A DNA stretch of 53,441 bases, from positions 94,920 through 148,360 of the forward strand of contig NZ_HG315684.1 in the NCBI RefSeq assembly GCF_000455365.1. Direction: 5' to 3'. Shown piece after piece: positions 25,132 to 33,259 of the stretch (the stretch's first letter is position 1; every line of letters starts with the position of its first letter). Under the pieces are notes generated by a model, which was not told the origin of the DNA, did not search any database, and saw only the letters and a list, made by a program, of their open reading frames with translations. Position numbers and translations under genes: made by a program. This stretch comes from Halopiger djelfimassiliensis. Lineage in GTDB: Archaea > Halobacteriota > Halobacteria > Halobacteriales > Natrialbaceae.

Positions 25132-25803
25132 ATGCTCGGTCGGATCGCGTCCTGCTACGAGAACACCGCCCTCCGGACGGCCGTCGGCGCGGTCGTCGTC
25201 CTGGCCGCCCTCGTGTGGGTCACCGAGATGACGCTGCGAACCGCAGTCCCGCTTGTGGTGCTCCTCGCCGCGATGACGGTCCTCGATGTCGTGGACGCGG
25301 AGTACGATCTCCCCGACGGGACGAACGGACTCGGCTACGGGACGGCCGTCTTCGTTGCGGGTGCATACGTGGCAGTCATCGATCCCTCCCCACGGGTCGG
25401 CGGACTCCTGGCGCTTGCGGGTCTCTGGTTCGCCTTCGACGGCGCGACGACTGTTCGGTACGCACCGTCCCGGACGAAACACGAGTACGTGTCCGATCTC
25501 GACGACGACGGTAGCGGCGAGGTGCTGCTTCGAATGCAGACGTTGAACGTGGTGTATCAGGGCCTGCGGGACGCCGCAGAGCCGAAAACCGCCACGGCGC
25601 TCGCCGCCGATCTCGACCTCACCGACTCACGCGTCGAAAGCGCCCTCGGATATCTGGAGACCAGGGGCCGTGTCGAGCGGATCGAAGGGCGCTACCGGGC
25701 GACGCCGCCCCGGTGGGGTCGCCTGACGCCGGTCGTTCGGTTCCTCGTCTGGCTTCCCCGCCGCCTTCTTCGGCCGTTCCATCGGCTGGCTGTCAGGGAG
25801 TGA
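25132..25803 (+). CDS. Membrane protein with C-terminal winged-helix domain
   Basis: 223 residues. About four membrane helices in residues 15-110 are followed by a cytoplasmic domain with TLNVVYQGLRDAAEPKTATALAADLDLTDSRVESALGYLETRGRVERIEGRY, a winged-helix pattern of the MarR/HTH type with recognition helix near SRVESALGYL. Such haloarchaeal proteins may sense membrane signals and bind DNA, but no function is established for this one to my knowledge. ATG 25132 has TTATCT about 33 bases upstream. A basic amphipathic tail (RFLVWLPRRLLRPFHRL) ends the protein. Confidence 0.75.
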   Translation: MLGRIASCYENTALRTAVGAVVVLAALVWVTEMTLRTAVPLVVLLAAMTVLDVVDAEYDLPDGTNGLGYGTAVFVAGAYVAVIDPSPRVGGLLALAGLWFAFDGATTVRYAPSRTKHEYVSDLDDDGSGEVLLRMQTLNVVYQGLRDAAEPKTATALAADLDLTDSRVESALGYLETRGRVERIEGRYRATPPRWGRLTPVVRFLVWLPRRLLRPFHRLAVRE

Positions 25804-25819
25804 CCGAAATCGGGGGACG

Positions 25820-26311
25820 TTAGAACGCCGAGTCGCTCGAGCAGTCGTAGCTGAAGGCTTTCCACGCGAGGACGTCCCCGTCGGCAGTCTCGACCGCGAC
25901 CCGGAAGCGGCCGGCGACGGGCATGGTGCCGATCGTCTGTTCCTTGCGGACGACCTCGCCGTCACCCATGAGATCCGTCGGTTGGGTGTCGCCGACGTTG
26001 AGGGGGATCGCGTATTCGGGTTTCGACGCGTTCGTCTCGGGTTCGGAGACCGTGATCCACTTCGCGTCGGTGTCCTCGAGTTCGGATTTCACGAGGCTCA
26101 CCCGAAGCGTCGCCTGCTCGCCGCGTCTCGACACCATCTTGGCACCCCGCAACGGGGGATTCCGCTCGCTCTCCTGATCGAACCCCGTACAGCTCGGGTC
26201 GTTCTCGTCCGCCGCCGTTCCGGTATCCCAGCCGAAACAGCCGCTCAGTCCGACGGCCGAAGCGATCGAAAGGGAGTGCAGAACCGCTCGGCGAGGGATC
26301 GTGTCGTCCAT
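25820..26311 (-). CDS. Secreted lipoprotein, unknown function
   Basis: 163 residues. PRRAVLHSLSIASAVGLSGC gives a Tat-type signal with lipobox cysteine at 25. The mature domain is small and acidic, about 135 residues, probably beta-sandwich; it contains ATLRVSLVKSELEDTDAKWI and the end VLAWKAFSYDCSS, so a Cys pair (Cys near 41 and near 157) could form a disulphide. No family could be assigned. It converges on the membrane winged-helix gene with a 16-base gap. Confidence 0.7.
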   Translation of the reverse strand: MDDTIPRRAVLHSLSIASAVGLSGCFGWDTGTAADENDPSCTGFDQESERNPPLRGAKMVSRRGEQATLRVSLVKSELEDTDAKWITVSEPETNASKPEYAIPLNVGDTQPTDLMGDGEVVRKEQTIGTMPVAGRFRVAVETADGDVLAWKAFSYDCSSDSAF

Positions 26312-26384
26312 CAGTAACGTAGCACGCGGTGGGAAGCCTGTTGTATCTGTTGTAATCGCCGGCCCGATGGAGCCGGTCAGCCGC

Positions 26385-26645
26385 TCACTCCTCCTCCGCG
26401 GTCAGCGAACCCGCGTCCAGCTCCCCCTCGAGATACGATCGGCCGGCGTCGGTGATGACGTAGAAGCCGCGAGAGGGGCGATCGACCAGTCCGTAGGAGG
26501 CGAGTTTGCGGCAGCGAACGCCGATGTAGTCGTTACTTCGATCGAGCGCGTCCGCGATCACTTTCGGAGTACCAGCGTTCTCGGATGCGAGATACTCCAA
26601 TATCTCATCGTCTGCCCGCGTCATCCACTCGGCACGCTTTCGCAT
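26385..26645 (-). CDS. PhiH1-repressor-like winged-helix protein
   Basis: 86 residues from ATG 26645. The frame MTRADDEILEYLASENAGTP, VIADALDRSNDYIGVRCRKL, ASYGLVDRPSRGFYVITDAG and RSYLEGELD is the small winged-helix fold common in haloarchaea and similar to the repressor of halovirus PhiH1. The recognition helix would be SNDYIGVRCRKLA. A strong inverted repeat GAACAGTGTTC lies directly upstream of the start codon, a likely self-operator. Such genes occur both in proviral remnants and as ordinary regulators. Confidence 0.8.
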   Translation of the reverse strand: MRKRAEWMTRADDEILEYLASENAGTPKVIADALDRSNDYIGVRCRKLASYGLVDRPSRGFYVITDAGRSYLEGELDAGSLTAEEE

Positions 26646-26647
26646 CT

Positions 26648-26678
26648 ATTCATCTATGTCGAACAGTGTTCTATGAAT
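26648..26678 (-). promoter_or_regulatory. Putative operator of the winged-helix gene
   Basis: A perfect GAACA-G-TGTTC palindrome (26661-26671) sits 16-26 bases upstream of ATG 26645 and is flanked by ATTCAT (26648-26653) and ATGAAT (26673-26678), which are also inverted copies. The position overlaps where box A or the start of transcription should be, as expected for autorepression by a dimeric winged-helix protein. Confidence 0.5.
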
Positions 26679-26889
26679 GTACGCAATAGCAGTTCTACCT
26701 GCTGTTTTAGACGTTTCTTGTAACTATAATAAAGGTCGATAGCTCGCTTAAGCATAGTTTTTTATTTCTGCAGTGTAAATTAAGGTCTGGCGGGATGAGA
26801 GATTGGCTGTGAGAAGACAGTCAGGAAAACGCGCAGGCGGTGAAAGGGCACCGACCTGCGCTAGCTCCCGCTTCAGGCCTACAGAAGCC

Positions 26890-27324
26890 ATGCTAGACGA
26901 CGATTTGCGGGGCCTTGAAAGTCCCGACCGACAGGGCGCATCGACCGAGCCGGCCGCTCGGGAGCGGTCCGAAAAGACCCTTCCGACCCGCGATCGGCTC
27001 GAGACGATCGACGAGACGGCACAGGCGTTGCTCGTGGACGTGCGGCGGGCAAGCGGTGCCGGCATGCTCGAGGACAGGCGGCGTCGGACTGCGGTGCGGC
27101 ACCTGCGCGAGATCCGCGCGGAAGCGGCGTGTGTCCGGCGGGAACTGTTAGGCGAGGGGTCGACGCCGAGCGACGAGCGCGATCGCGACGCCGACGAGTG
27201 TGCCGAACGCGCGGACGGCCGGACCGACGACACGTCGATACCGATGCTCGTCCGCCGGGGCGGCGGGACGACGACCGTCCTCGGCCCGGACCCAGGGGTC
27301 TTCGAACGCGAGTACGAGGACTGA
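26890..27324 (+). CDS. Hypothetical haloarchaeal protein, unknown function
   Basis: 144 residues from ATG 26890. GC-rich third positions and an acidic/arginine-rich composition suggest coding. A predicted helical central part (RDRLETIDETAQALLVDVRR, RTAVRHLREIRAEAACVRREL) is followed by an acidic linker and a C-terminal IPMLVRRGGGTTTVLGPDPG that looks conserved. No family recognised; antisense frames in the same span lack such structure. The AT-rich 240-base stretch before it contains no other gene but has an AACTAT/ATAGTT inverted pair (26724-26729, 26756-26761). Confidence 0.5.
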   Translation: MLDDDLRGLESPDRQGASTEPAARERSEKTLPTRDRLETIDETAQALLVDVRRASGAGMLEDRRRRTAVRHLREIRAEAACVRRELLGEGSTPSDERDRDADECAERADGRTDDTSIPMLVRRGGGTTTVLGPDPGVFEREYED

Positions 27325-27553
27325 AACCGAAGGGGGTGACAGCTACCGCACCGCGGTGTCGCCCTCGCGCTCGACTGTCGACGGCCCGCGCCATCCCCTC
27401 GAATGCGGGCGGACGGCCGCCGCTCGAGGGCGAAACCCATCGTTCGGTCGCGCACGAACCACTAATTAAACACGATCGATCGTAGAGAGAAGCGACAGAC
27501 GAGCGTCAGACGGCCCATAACGCTTATTCGCGCGGAAGCAGCTTATACGAGCA

Positions 27554-28366
27554 ATGGTCGGGTTAGACGACGTGTTCGGTGATCTCTTCTCGAACGTCGA
27601 CGCCGTCATGCTCTTTTCCCCCAGCGGGTCGTACTACGAGCAGGTTCGGGAGGTCGACGGCCCCGACGTGATCGTGGTCGGAACGGAAAACGAGGTGAGC
27701 GCGGAGACGTTCGTCGAACTCCCCCTCGAGTTCGCCGACGTCGCCGAGCGGATCCGTTTCGGGATCGAGGGCGCGCTAGAGCAGGACGTGATCGAGGACG
27801 GCGACGACCTCGCGTGTGCGACGAGCATCTTCGACGACGAGATCGATACCGTCTCCCGCGTTCGCGCGAACATGGACGCCCACACCGGGATTTACGACCT
27901 GTTCGCGAAATCGCGGGCGGAGCCGGAAGTCATCAAGGCCGTCCTCGAACTCGCGATCGAACTGGGCAAGAAAGGACAGAAGGGCAAGCCGGTCGGCGCG
28001 CTGTTCGTCGTCGGCGACGCGGGCAAGGTGATGAACAAGTCCCGGCCGCTCTCGTACAACCCCTTCGAGAAGTCCCACGTCCACGTCGGCGATCCGATCG
28101 TGAACGTCATGCTCAAGGAGTTCTCGCGCCTCGACGGCGCGTTTATCATCTCGGATGCGGGCAAGATCGTCTCGGCCTACCGGTACCTCGAGCCGTCCGC
28201 CGAGGGCGTCGACATCCCGAAGGGGCTAGGGGCGCGCCACATGGCCGGCGGCGCGATCACGCGGGATACCAACTCGATTTCGATCGTGCTTTCGGAAAGC
28301 GATGGGCTCGTCCGGGCGTTCAAAGCCGGCGAGCTCATCCTGGAGGTCGATCCGGAGGCGTACTGA
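27554..28366 (+). CDS. dacZ: Diadenylate cyclase DacZ (c-di-AMP synthase)
   Basis: Makes cyclic di-AMP from two ATP. 270 residues: an N-terminal domain (1-120) as in archaeal DacZ, then the DisA_N cyclase domain with DGA (194-196, DGAFIISDAG) and the RH motif (228-229, LGARHMAGGAITRDT), the two ATP/metal-binding signatures. In Haloferax volcanii the homologue is essential and c-di-AMP affects osmotic homeostasis. ATG 27554 is preceded at 30 bases by TTATTC (27524-27529). Next gene, one base after the stop, is an MscS-type channel, so the enzyme and a potential osmotic effector are co-transcribed. Confidence 0.93.
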   Translation: MVGLDDVFGDLFSNVDAVMLFSPSGSYYEQVREVDGPDVIVVGTENEVSAETFVELPLEFADVAERIRFGIEGALEQDVIEDGDDLACATSIFDDEIDTVSRVRANMDAHTGIYDLFAKSRAEPEVIKAVLELAIELGKKGQKGKPVGALFVVGDAGKVMNKSRPLSYNPFEKSHVHVGDPIVNVMLKEFSRLDGAFIISDAGKIVSAYRYLEPSAEGVDIPKGLGARHMAGGAITRDTNSISIVLSESDGLVRAFKAGELILEVDPEAY

Positions 28367-28367
28367 T

Positions 28368-29132
28368 ATGGACTGGCAGACGCTCATCGACGAGCCGGCG
28401 GTTATCGCGGCCGCGGTGCTTGCACTCGGGATCGTCGTGGGGTATCTGGTCGGCCGGCTCAACAGGGAGTTGCTCGCGGCGTCGGGCGTCCCCGAGGCCG
28501 TCGAGGGAACGCCGTTCGAGCGGACTGCCCAGTCGATCGGTACGTCGACGGTCGATATCGTCGCCCGGTTGAGTTCGTGGTTTATCTACGGGATCGCCGT
28601 CCTGACCGCCATCCACATCGCGCAGTTGCTCGACACCGACGCCTTCTGGCTCCGGGTCACGGAGTTCATCCCGCAGGTCTTCATCGCGGTGCTCGTGCTC
28701 GTCGTCGGGTTCGTCATCGCGGACAAATCCGAACTTCAGGTCAGCGAGGCCCTGCGCGGGGTCAAACTCCCCGAAGTCTCGGTGCTCCCCAAACTCGTCA
28801 AGTACTCGGTACTGTTCGTGGCCGTCCTCGTCGCGCTCGGCCAGATCGGCGTCTACGTCAACCCGCTGTTGATCTTGCTTGCGGTCTACGCGCTCGGCAT
28901 CGTCGTCGTCGGCACCGTCGCCTTCAAGGACTTCCTCGTCTCGAGCGCGGCGGGGATCTACCTGTTGCTCAACCAACCATACGGGATCGGCGACCGCGTC
29001 CGGATCGGCGACCAGTCGGGGATCGTTCAGGAGGTCGATCTGTTCGTGACGAAACTCGAGGACGACGACGCCGAGTACGTCATCCCGAACCGGCGGGTGT
29101 TCGAGGAGGACATCGTCCGGCTCCGGGAGTGA
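28368..29132 (+). CDS. MscS-type mechanosensitive channel-like protein
   Basis: 254 residues, about four membrane helices (residues 11-28, 65-85, 100-120 and 140-185) followed by a short beta domain. The pore-lining region resembles TVAFKDFLVSSAAGIYLLLNQPYGIGDRVRIGDQSGIVQEVDLFVT, the signature of the MscS fold from TM3 into the beta domain, ending soon after EYVIPNRRVFEEDI. The usual C-terminal alpha/beta domain is missing, which is common in short archaeal members. It starts one base after the dacZ stop and must be in the same transcript, suggesting control of channel level with c-di-AMP synthesis. Confidence 0.85.
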   Translation: MDWQTLIDEPAVIAAAVLALGIVVGYLVGRLNRELLAASGVPEAVEGTPFERTAQSIGTSTVDIVARLSSWFIYGIAVLTAIHIAQLLDTDAFWLRVTEFIPQVFIAVLVLVVGFVIADKSELQVSEALRGVKLPEVSVLPKLVKYSVLFVAVLVALGQIGVYVNPLLILLAVYALGIVVVGTVAFKDFLVSSAAGIYLLLNQPYGIGDRVRIGDQSGIVQEVDLFVTKLEDDDAEYVIPNRRVFEEDIVRLRE

Positions 29133-29144
29133 CGCGCTCCCGGG

Positions 29145-29966
29145 TCACTCGAGCGAGAGGCCCGCGTGCCACCGCTTCGCGCCGGCCTCGCGTTTGACCG
29201 CGTCCATCTTCGCCAGCAGATGCGTCGCCAGCGTCGCGGTTTCGGCCGCGCGCGACTCGCCTTCCGTCCTGAACTCGCCGGTCTCGCGGTTGGCGTAGAC
29301 GGTACAGACCGCGCCGGCACGGAGCCCGTAGAGGTTCGCGATCGTGAGGATGGCGCTGGCCTCCATCTCGATGTTCTTGACGTTCGCGTCCCGGAGCTGG
29401 TCGACGAGATCGTCGGCACCGGCGGCCTCGAAGCCCTCGTAGCCGGGGCGACCCTGTCCCGCGTAGAAGGAGTCGGCGCTCATCGTGACGCCGGTGTGGT
29501 AGTCGTATCCCAGCCGCTCGGCGGCGGCGACGAGCGCGCTGACGACCTCGTGATCCGCGGCGGCGGGGTAGTCCTCCCGGACGTACTCGTCGCTGGTGCC
29601 TTCCTGCCGGACCGCGCCGGTCGTGATCACGAGGTCGCCGACGTCCATCTCGGGCTGGAGCGCGCCACAGGAGCCGACCCGGATGAACGTCTCGCAGCCG
29701 ACGCGGGCCAGTTCCTCGACGGCGATGGCCGCCGACGGACTCCCGATCCCCGTCGAGGTCACCGAGATCGGCGTCCCCTCGGCGGATCCAGTCGCGGTCC
29801 GATACTCGCGGTGATGGGCGGTGATCTCGTGGTCGTCCCAGCAGTCGACGATCTTCTCGAGGCGTTCGGGGTTGCCCGGCAGGAGGACGGTGTCGGCGAC
29901 GTCATCGCCGTCGACTTCGAGGTGGTACTGTACGTCCGCGTTCGGGTCTTCGCTGTGCCCGGTCAT
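29145..29966 (-). CDS. udp: Nucleoside phosphorylase, uridine-phosphorylase type
   Basis: Cleaves a nucleoside with phosphate to base and (deoxy)ribose-1-phosphate. 273 residues with the PNP/UDP superfamily fold: LLPGNPERLEKI (phosphate loop), STGIGSPSAAIAVEEL, IRVGSCGALQPEMDVGDLVI and VKNIEMEASAILTIANLYG (the ribose-binding Met-Glu-Met-Glu-like EMEAS). The family match is strong; uridine versus other nucleosides cannot be decided. ATG 29966 is preceded by the TATATAAAT element at 29995-30003, which also serves the divergent gene. It lies in a block of nucleoside uptake and salvage genes. Confidence 0.9.
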   Translation of the reverse strand: MTGHSEDPNADVQYHLEVDGDDVADTVLLPGNPERLEKIVDCWDDHEITAHHREYRTATGSAEGTPISVTSTGIGSPSAAIAVEELARVGCETFIRVGSCGALQPEMDVGDLVITTGAVRQEGTSDEYVREDYPAAADHEVVSALVAAAERLGYDYHTGVTMSADSFYAGQGRPGYEGFEAAGADDLVDQLRDANVKNIEMEASAILTIANLYGLRAGAVCTVYANRETGEFRTEGESRAAETATLATHLLAKMDAVKREAGAKRWHAGLSLE

Positions 29967-29994
29967 CGATTAGCGGGGGTTCGAACCGACGCCG

Positions 29995-30003
29995 TATATA
30001 AAT
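29995..30003. promoter_or_regulatory. Shared TATA element between divergent udp and DUF488 genes
   Basis: TATATAAAT is the only AT-rich element between the two divergent starts, which are 59 bases apart. On the plus strand it begins 31 bases before ATG 30026; read on the minus strand it lies about 34-37 bases before ATG 29966. Both mRNAs would be leaderless or nearly so. A single TATA box appears to serve both directions. Confidence 0.5.
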
Positions 30004-30025
30004 GCGGGGCGGCCGTAGCCGTGGT

Positions 30026-30484
30026 ATGGAACGCGAGACCGAGGGGACGCTCGCGGATACCTACGTCGCCGCCCTCCAGCACGACCTCGCGGACGTTCCC
30101 GACGCCGCCACGCTTGTGGGCGTCGTCCGAAAGCCGGCCCCGTGGTTTCACGCGGCCGTCGACGAGAACCGACCCGAACTCGGGCCGCCGGCCGACCTCC
30201 TCGAGTCGATGCGCGACCGCGAGGAGGACATGAAGCTGCAGGGACTCTGCGAGGAGGGGGCACACAACGCCGCGTGGGAACAGGTCGGGTTCGGCGCGGC
30301 CTACCGCGAGCACCTCGAGACCGCGCCGGAGGCCCGGGCGGCGCTCGAGGAACTGACGGCGCGTCTCGAGTCGGGGGAGTCGATCGCGCTCGTGTGCTTC
30401 GAGAACACGGCGCAGAAACGGTGTCACCGGACGATCCTTCGGGAGCGGCTCGCGGATCGACTCGCAGCCGATCGGACGGGATAG
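30026..30484 (+). CDS. DUF488 family protein
   Basis: 152 residues from ATG 30026, preceded by the shared TATA element. The domain WFHAAVDENRPELGPPADLL and the late CFENTAQKRCHRTILRERLADRL correspond to DUF488, where the CFE....CHR segment (two Cys plus His) is the conserved signature. Members are small alpha/beta proteins of unknown function, sometimes linked to DNA or nucleotide metabolism. Its position beside a nucleoside phosphorylase is suggestive but not proof. ATG 30002 in the same frame lies inside the TATA element and was rejected. Confidence 0.8.
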   Translation: MERETEGTLADTYVAALQHDLADVPDAATLVGVVRKPAPWFHAAVDENRPELGPPADLLESMRDREEDMKLQGLCEEGAHNAAWEQVGFGAAYREHLETAPEARAALEELTARLESGESIALVCFENTAQKRCHRTILRERLADRLAADRTG

Positions 30485-30568
30485 CCGGAACCCGTGGGGA
30501 CCGGTGTCGCGTGTGAAACCCGGACATCCCACCACAAGGATTCTATCGGACGAACTGGAACGTCGAGT

Positions 30569-31630
30569 ATGGACGACGTTCCCGAATCACGGGAGCTATC
30601 GGACGCGACGGTCGCGGCGATGGTCCGGGAAGTCGACCCGGACCGGGGCGTCGAGACGGTGACGCGGGTCGACCGGGGCTTCTGTTCGGTGTATCGGATC
30701 GGCATCGCCGACGCCGATTCGACGCTGCAGCTGTACCTCAAAGCTTCACCCGACGGACAGCCCTGGGCGATTCCGACCGAAGCGCGGATTCAGGCCACTC
30801 TCGAGGCCCACACGTCGGTTCCAGTGCCCGAGGTTCTCGGCGTCGTCGACGACCACGACACCCTCCCGACGCCGTATTACCTCATGCGCGGACTGCCCGG
30901 CGACGAACTCGCCTACGAACGCATCGGCCGGGTTGACGACGAGACGCTGGACCGACTCGCTCGAGAGACCGGGCGGTATCTGGCCGCGTTGCATTCGGTT
31001 CCGGCCGTCGATCGGTTCGGACACGTCCGCCACGACGGCCCGGACCTGACGGGCGGACGACCCGTCGGCGATCCCTCGACGCTGACCGTCGGGGATCCCC
31101 ACGAAACTTGGCCGTCCTTCCTGCGCGAGTACGTCGACCGGGAACTCGAGCGCCACGCGGACTCGCGGTTTTCCGATCTCACGCCGGCCCTCCGCCGGTG
31201 GTTCGAGGCGGGTCTCGACGATCTGGACGGCCCGTTCGAGCCCGTTCTGGGACGCAACGATCACGGACTCCACAACCTGCTGGTCGATCCCGAAACGGGC
31301 GAGGTCACGGCGATGCTCGACTGGGGCTATACGCTCGCCGTGCCGGCGGCGTTCGATTTCGAGTTCGCCGTCTACCTCTACAGCGGGGCCTTTCTGGCGG
31401 GCCGTCCCGACGTCTCGGATCGACGCCCGCTCGTCCGCGAGGCGATGCTGGCGGGCTATCGGGCGATCGCGCCGGAGCTTGCCGCGAGGGTTTCGACTCC
31501 CGAGCCGTGCTACGAGGCGGCAGCGATGGTCCGGATCATGAACGACTTCGATTCCCTGACGTTGCCCGACGGCTCCGAATCGGCAGTGATGGAGCGCATT
31601 CGGACGGACGTCCGGACACTTCTCGAGTGA
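30569..31630 (+). CDS. APH-fold small-molecule kinase (phosphotransferase family)
   Basis: 353 residues. The aminoglycoside-phosphotransferase fold is visible: an N-lobe ending in LYLKASPDGQPWA with the ATP-binding Lys, an EAR segment for its Glu partner, YLMRGLPGDEL as hinge, then the catalytic loop RNDHGLHNLL, which keeps the Asp and Asn of the HGDxxxxN motif but has Arg-Asn for His-Gly, and MLDWGY with the metal-binding Asp. The superfamily includes choline, homoserine and methylthioribose kinases. Its place between nucleoside phosphorylase and cytidine deaminase makes a nucleoside or ribose-derivative substrate attractive; that is inference. Confidence 0.8.
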   Translation: MDDVPESRELSDATVAAMVREVDPDRGVETVTRVDRGFCSVYRIGIADADSTLQLYLKASPDGQPWAIPTEARIQATLEAHTSVPVPEVLGVVDDHDTLPTPYYLMRGLPGDELAYERIGRVDDETLDRLARETGRYLAALHSVPAVDRFGHVRHDGPDLTGGRPVGDPSTLTVGDPHETWPSFLREYVDRELERHADSRFSDLTPALRRWFEAGLDDLDGPFEPVLGRNDHGLHNLLVDPETGEVTAMLDWGYTLAVPAAFDFEFAVYLYSGAFLAGRPDVSDRRPLVREAMLAGYRAIAPELAARVSTPEPCYEAAAMVRIMNDFDSLTLPDGSESAVMERIRTDVRTLLE

Positions 31631-31640
31631 GAGCGATCCG

Positions 31641-32045
31641 TTAGGCTTCCTCGAGGGTCTCCTCGGTGATCGTGTCCGGCAGCAGTTCGCCGAGGGTGTA
31701 CTCGGTCGGCTTTTCCTCCTCGCCCTCGTCACAGAGGACCACCAGATCGTCGCCACAGAACTCCGCGAGCGTTTGCCGGCACATACCACAGGGGGTGACG
31801 CCGTCCCGTCGATCGGAACTGACCGCGATGCGGGTAAACTCGCGGTGTCCCTCTTTGACCGCCTCGGCGACGGCGACTTCCTCGGCGTGGAGGCTGTTGC
31901 TGAAGTTCGCGTTCTCGAGGTTGCAGCCGACGAAGACCTCGCCGTCGGCGGTCTCGAGGGCGGCTCCGACGCGGTACTCGGAGTAGGGGACGTGTGCCTG
32001 CGACTGGATCTCCCGGGCGGCTTCGACGAGTGGGTCGGTCGTCAT
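31641..32045 (-). CDS. cdd: Cytidine deaminase
   Basis: Deaminates cytidine or deoxycytidine to uridine or deoxyuridine. 134 residues, normal for the small tetrameric form. The active-site zinc motif HAEE (53-56) and PCGMC (85-89) are intact, plus the GCNLENANFSNSLHAEE substrate loop. ATG 32045 gives MTTDPLVEAA, matching family length; an upstream in-frame extension was rejected. The gene lies 146 bases downstream of the nucleoside ABC transporter operon on the same strand and may be its last gene. It converges with the kinase gene (10-base gap). Confidence 0.95.
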   Translation of the reverse strand: MTTDPLVEAAREIQSQAHVPYSEYRVGAALETADGEVFVGCNLENANFSNSLHAEEVAVAEAVKEGHREFTRIAVSSDRRDGVTPCGMCRQTLAEFCGDDLVVLCDEGEEEKPTEYTLGELLPDTITEETLEEA

Positions 32046-32191
32046 ACCCAGCCCTTTCGTGAGGACGCATGAAAGCACTGTCTTCCCAGAGGCCGCCGGC
32101 CCGTCGGCGCGAGTAATCGGTTCGTACGACTGGGCCGGCGACGGTAGGCCGTTCGTAACGGTTGGCCGTCCGTCGAATCGCGAGCGGGCGG

Positions 32192-33259
32192 TCAGTCCTC
32201 GCCGGAGTCGTAGTTCTCGCCGGCCGCGTCGGGCAGTCGCGTGCGGCCGACGAGCACGAGGACGACGATGACCGTCATGTGCGGGATCGTTCGGATGAGT
32301 TCCGTCGGGATCTCGTAGCCCGCAAGCTGCAGCGAGTTCTGGATCGAGTTCAGCCCCGCAAAGAGGAACGATCCGAGCAACGCGCCGACGGGGTGGTAGT
32401 TCGCGAGCAGGTAGGTTGCGATCGCAATGAAGCCGCGGCCGTTGATCGCGGTGTCGCCGCCGCCGGCGAACGTGCCGAGGGTACCGAGGGCGAACCCTGC
32501 GCCGCCGAGGCCCGCGAAGACGCCCGAGAGCACCACGGCCGCGTATCTGATCTTGCGAACGTCGACCCCGGCGGTGTCGAGCGCCTTGGGGTTTTCGCCG
32601 CTGGCGACGACCCAGCGGCCGAACGCCGTCCGGGAGAGCAGATACCAGCCCGCGAAGACGCCACCGAGCATCACGTACACCTGCGGTTCGGTATCGAACA
32701 GCAGGTAGCCGAGGATCGGTATCTCGGACAGCCCCGGGACCGTTACGGTGGAAAACCGGTCGACCTTCGGGATGTTCGGGCTTCCGAAGACGATCTGGGA
32801 GACAAACGGCGCGAGGCCGAGCGAGATGAGCCAGACCGCGAGGCCGGCGATGATCTGATCGGCCTTGAACTCGATACAGACGACCGCAAAGAGCAACGCG
32901 AACACGACGCTGACGAGGACGCCGGCAAGCAGTCCCCACCACCGGTTCGACAGGCCGAGGGTCGTCCCGCCGTTGCCGAGCCAGTGGACGGCGAGGATCG
33001 AACTGAACGCCGAGACGATGAGCAGCCCCTCGATCCCGATGTTGATGACGCCGCTTTTCTCGGCGAAGATGCCGCCGACCGCCGCCAGAGCGATCGGAAC
33101 GGCGAATCGAAGCGTCGCCGTATGGGTGCTCGGGCTGGCCACGATCGAAAGCAAGACGCCGGGCCACGAGTCGGGGGCGAGAAGGCCAACGATGGCCCAG
33201 ACGACGGTGAGTCCGCCGAGAGTCGCCACGGCGTCCCGTCGCGAAAACCGGTCACGCAT
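32192..33259 (-). CDS. Nucleoside-type ABC transporter permease 2 (YufQ/NupQ-like)
   Basis: Second permease of a BMP-dependent nucleoside importer, 355 residues with about nine membrane helices. The family signature EKSGVINIGIEGLLIVSAF and later RTAFGRWVVASGENPKALDTAGV and GGAGFALG place it with ABC-2 (BPD_transp_2) permeases of nucleoside or ribose type. ATG 33259 overlaps the previous permease's stop by eight bases (ATGCGTGA), so the two are translationally coupled. A tail of short charged residues (GENYDSGED) closes it. Confidence 0.88.
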   Translation of the reverse strand: MRDRFSRRDAVATLGGLTVVWAIVGLLAPDSWPGVLLSIVASPSTHTATLRFAVPIALAAVGGIFAEKSGVINIGIEGLLIVSAFSSILAVHWLGNGGTTLGLSNRWWGLLAGVLVSVVFALLFAVVCIEFKADQIIAGLAVWLISLGLAPFVSQIVFGSPNIPKVDRFSTVTVPGLSEIPILGYLLFDTEPQVYVMLGGVFAGWYLLSRTAFGRWVVASGENPKALDTAGVDVRKIRYAAVVLSGVFAGLGGAGFALGTLGTFAGGGDTAINGRGFIAIATYLLANYHPVGALLGSFLFAGLNSIQNSLQLAGYEIPTELIRTIPHMTVIVVLVLVGRTRLPDAAGENYDSGED

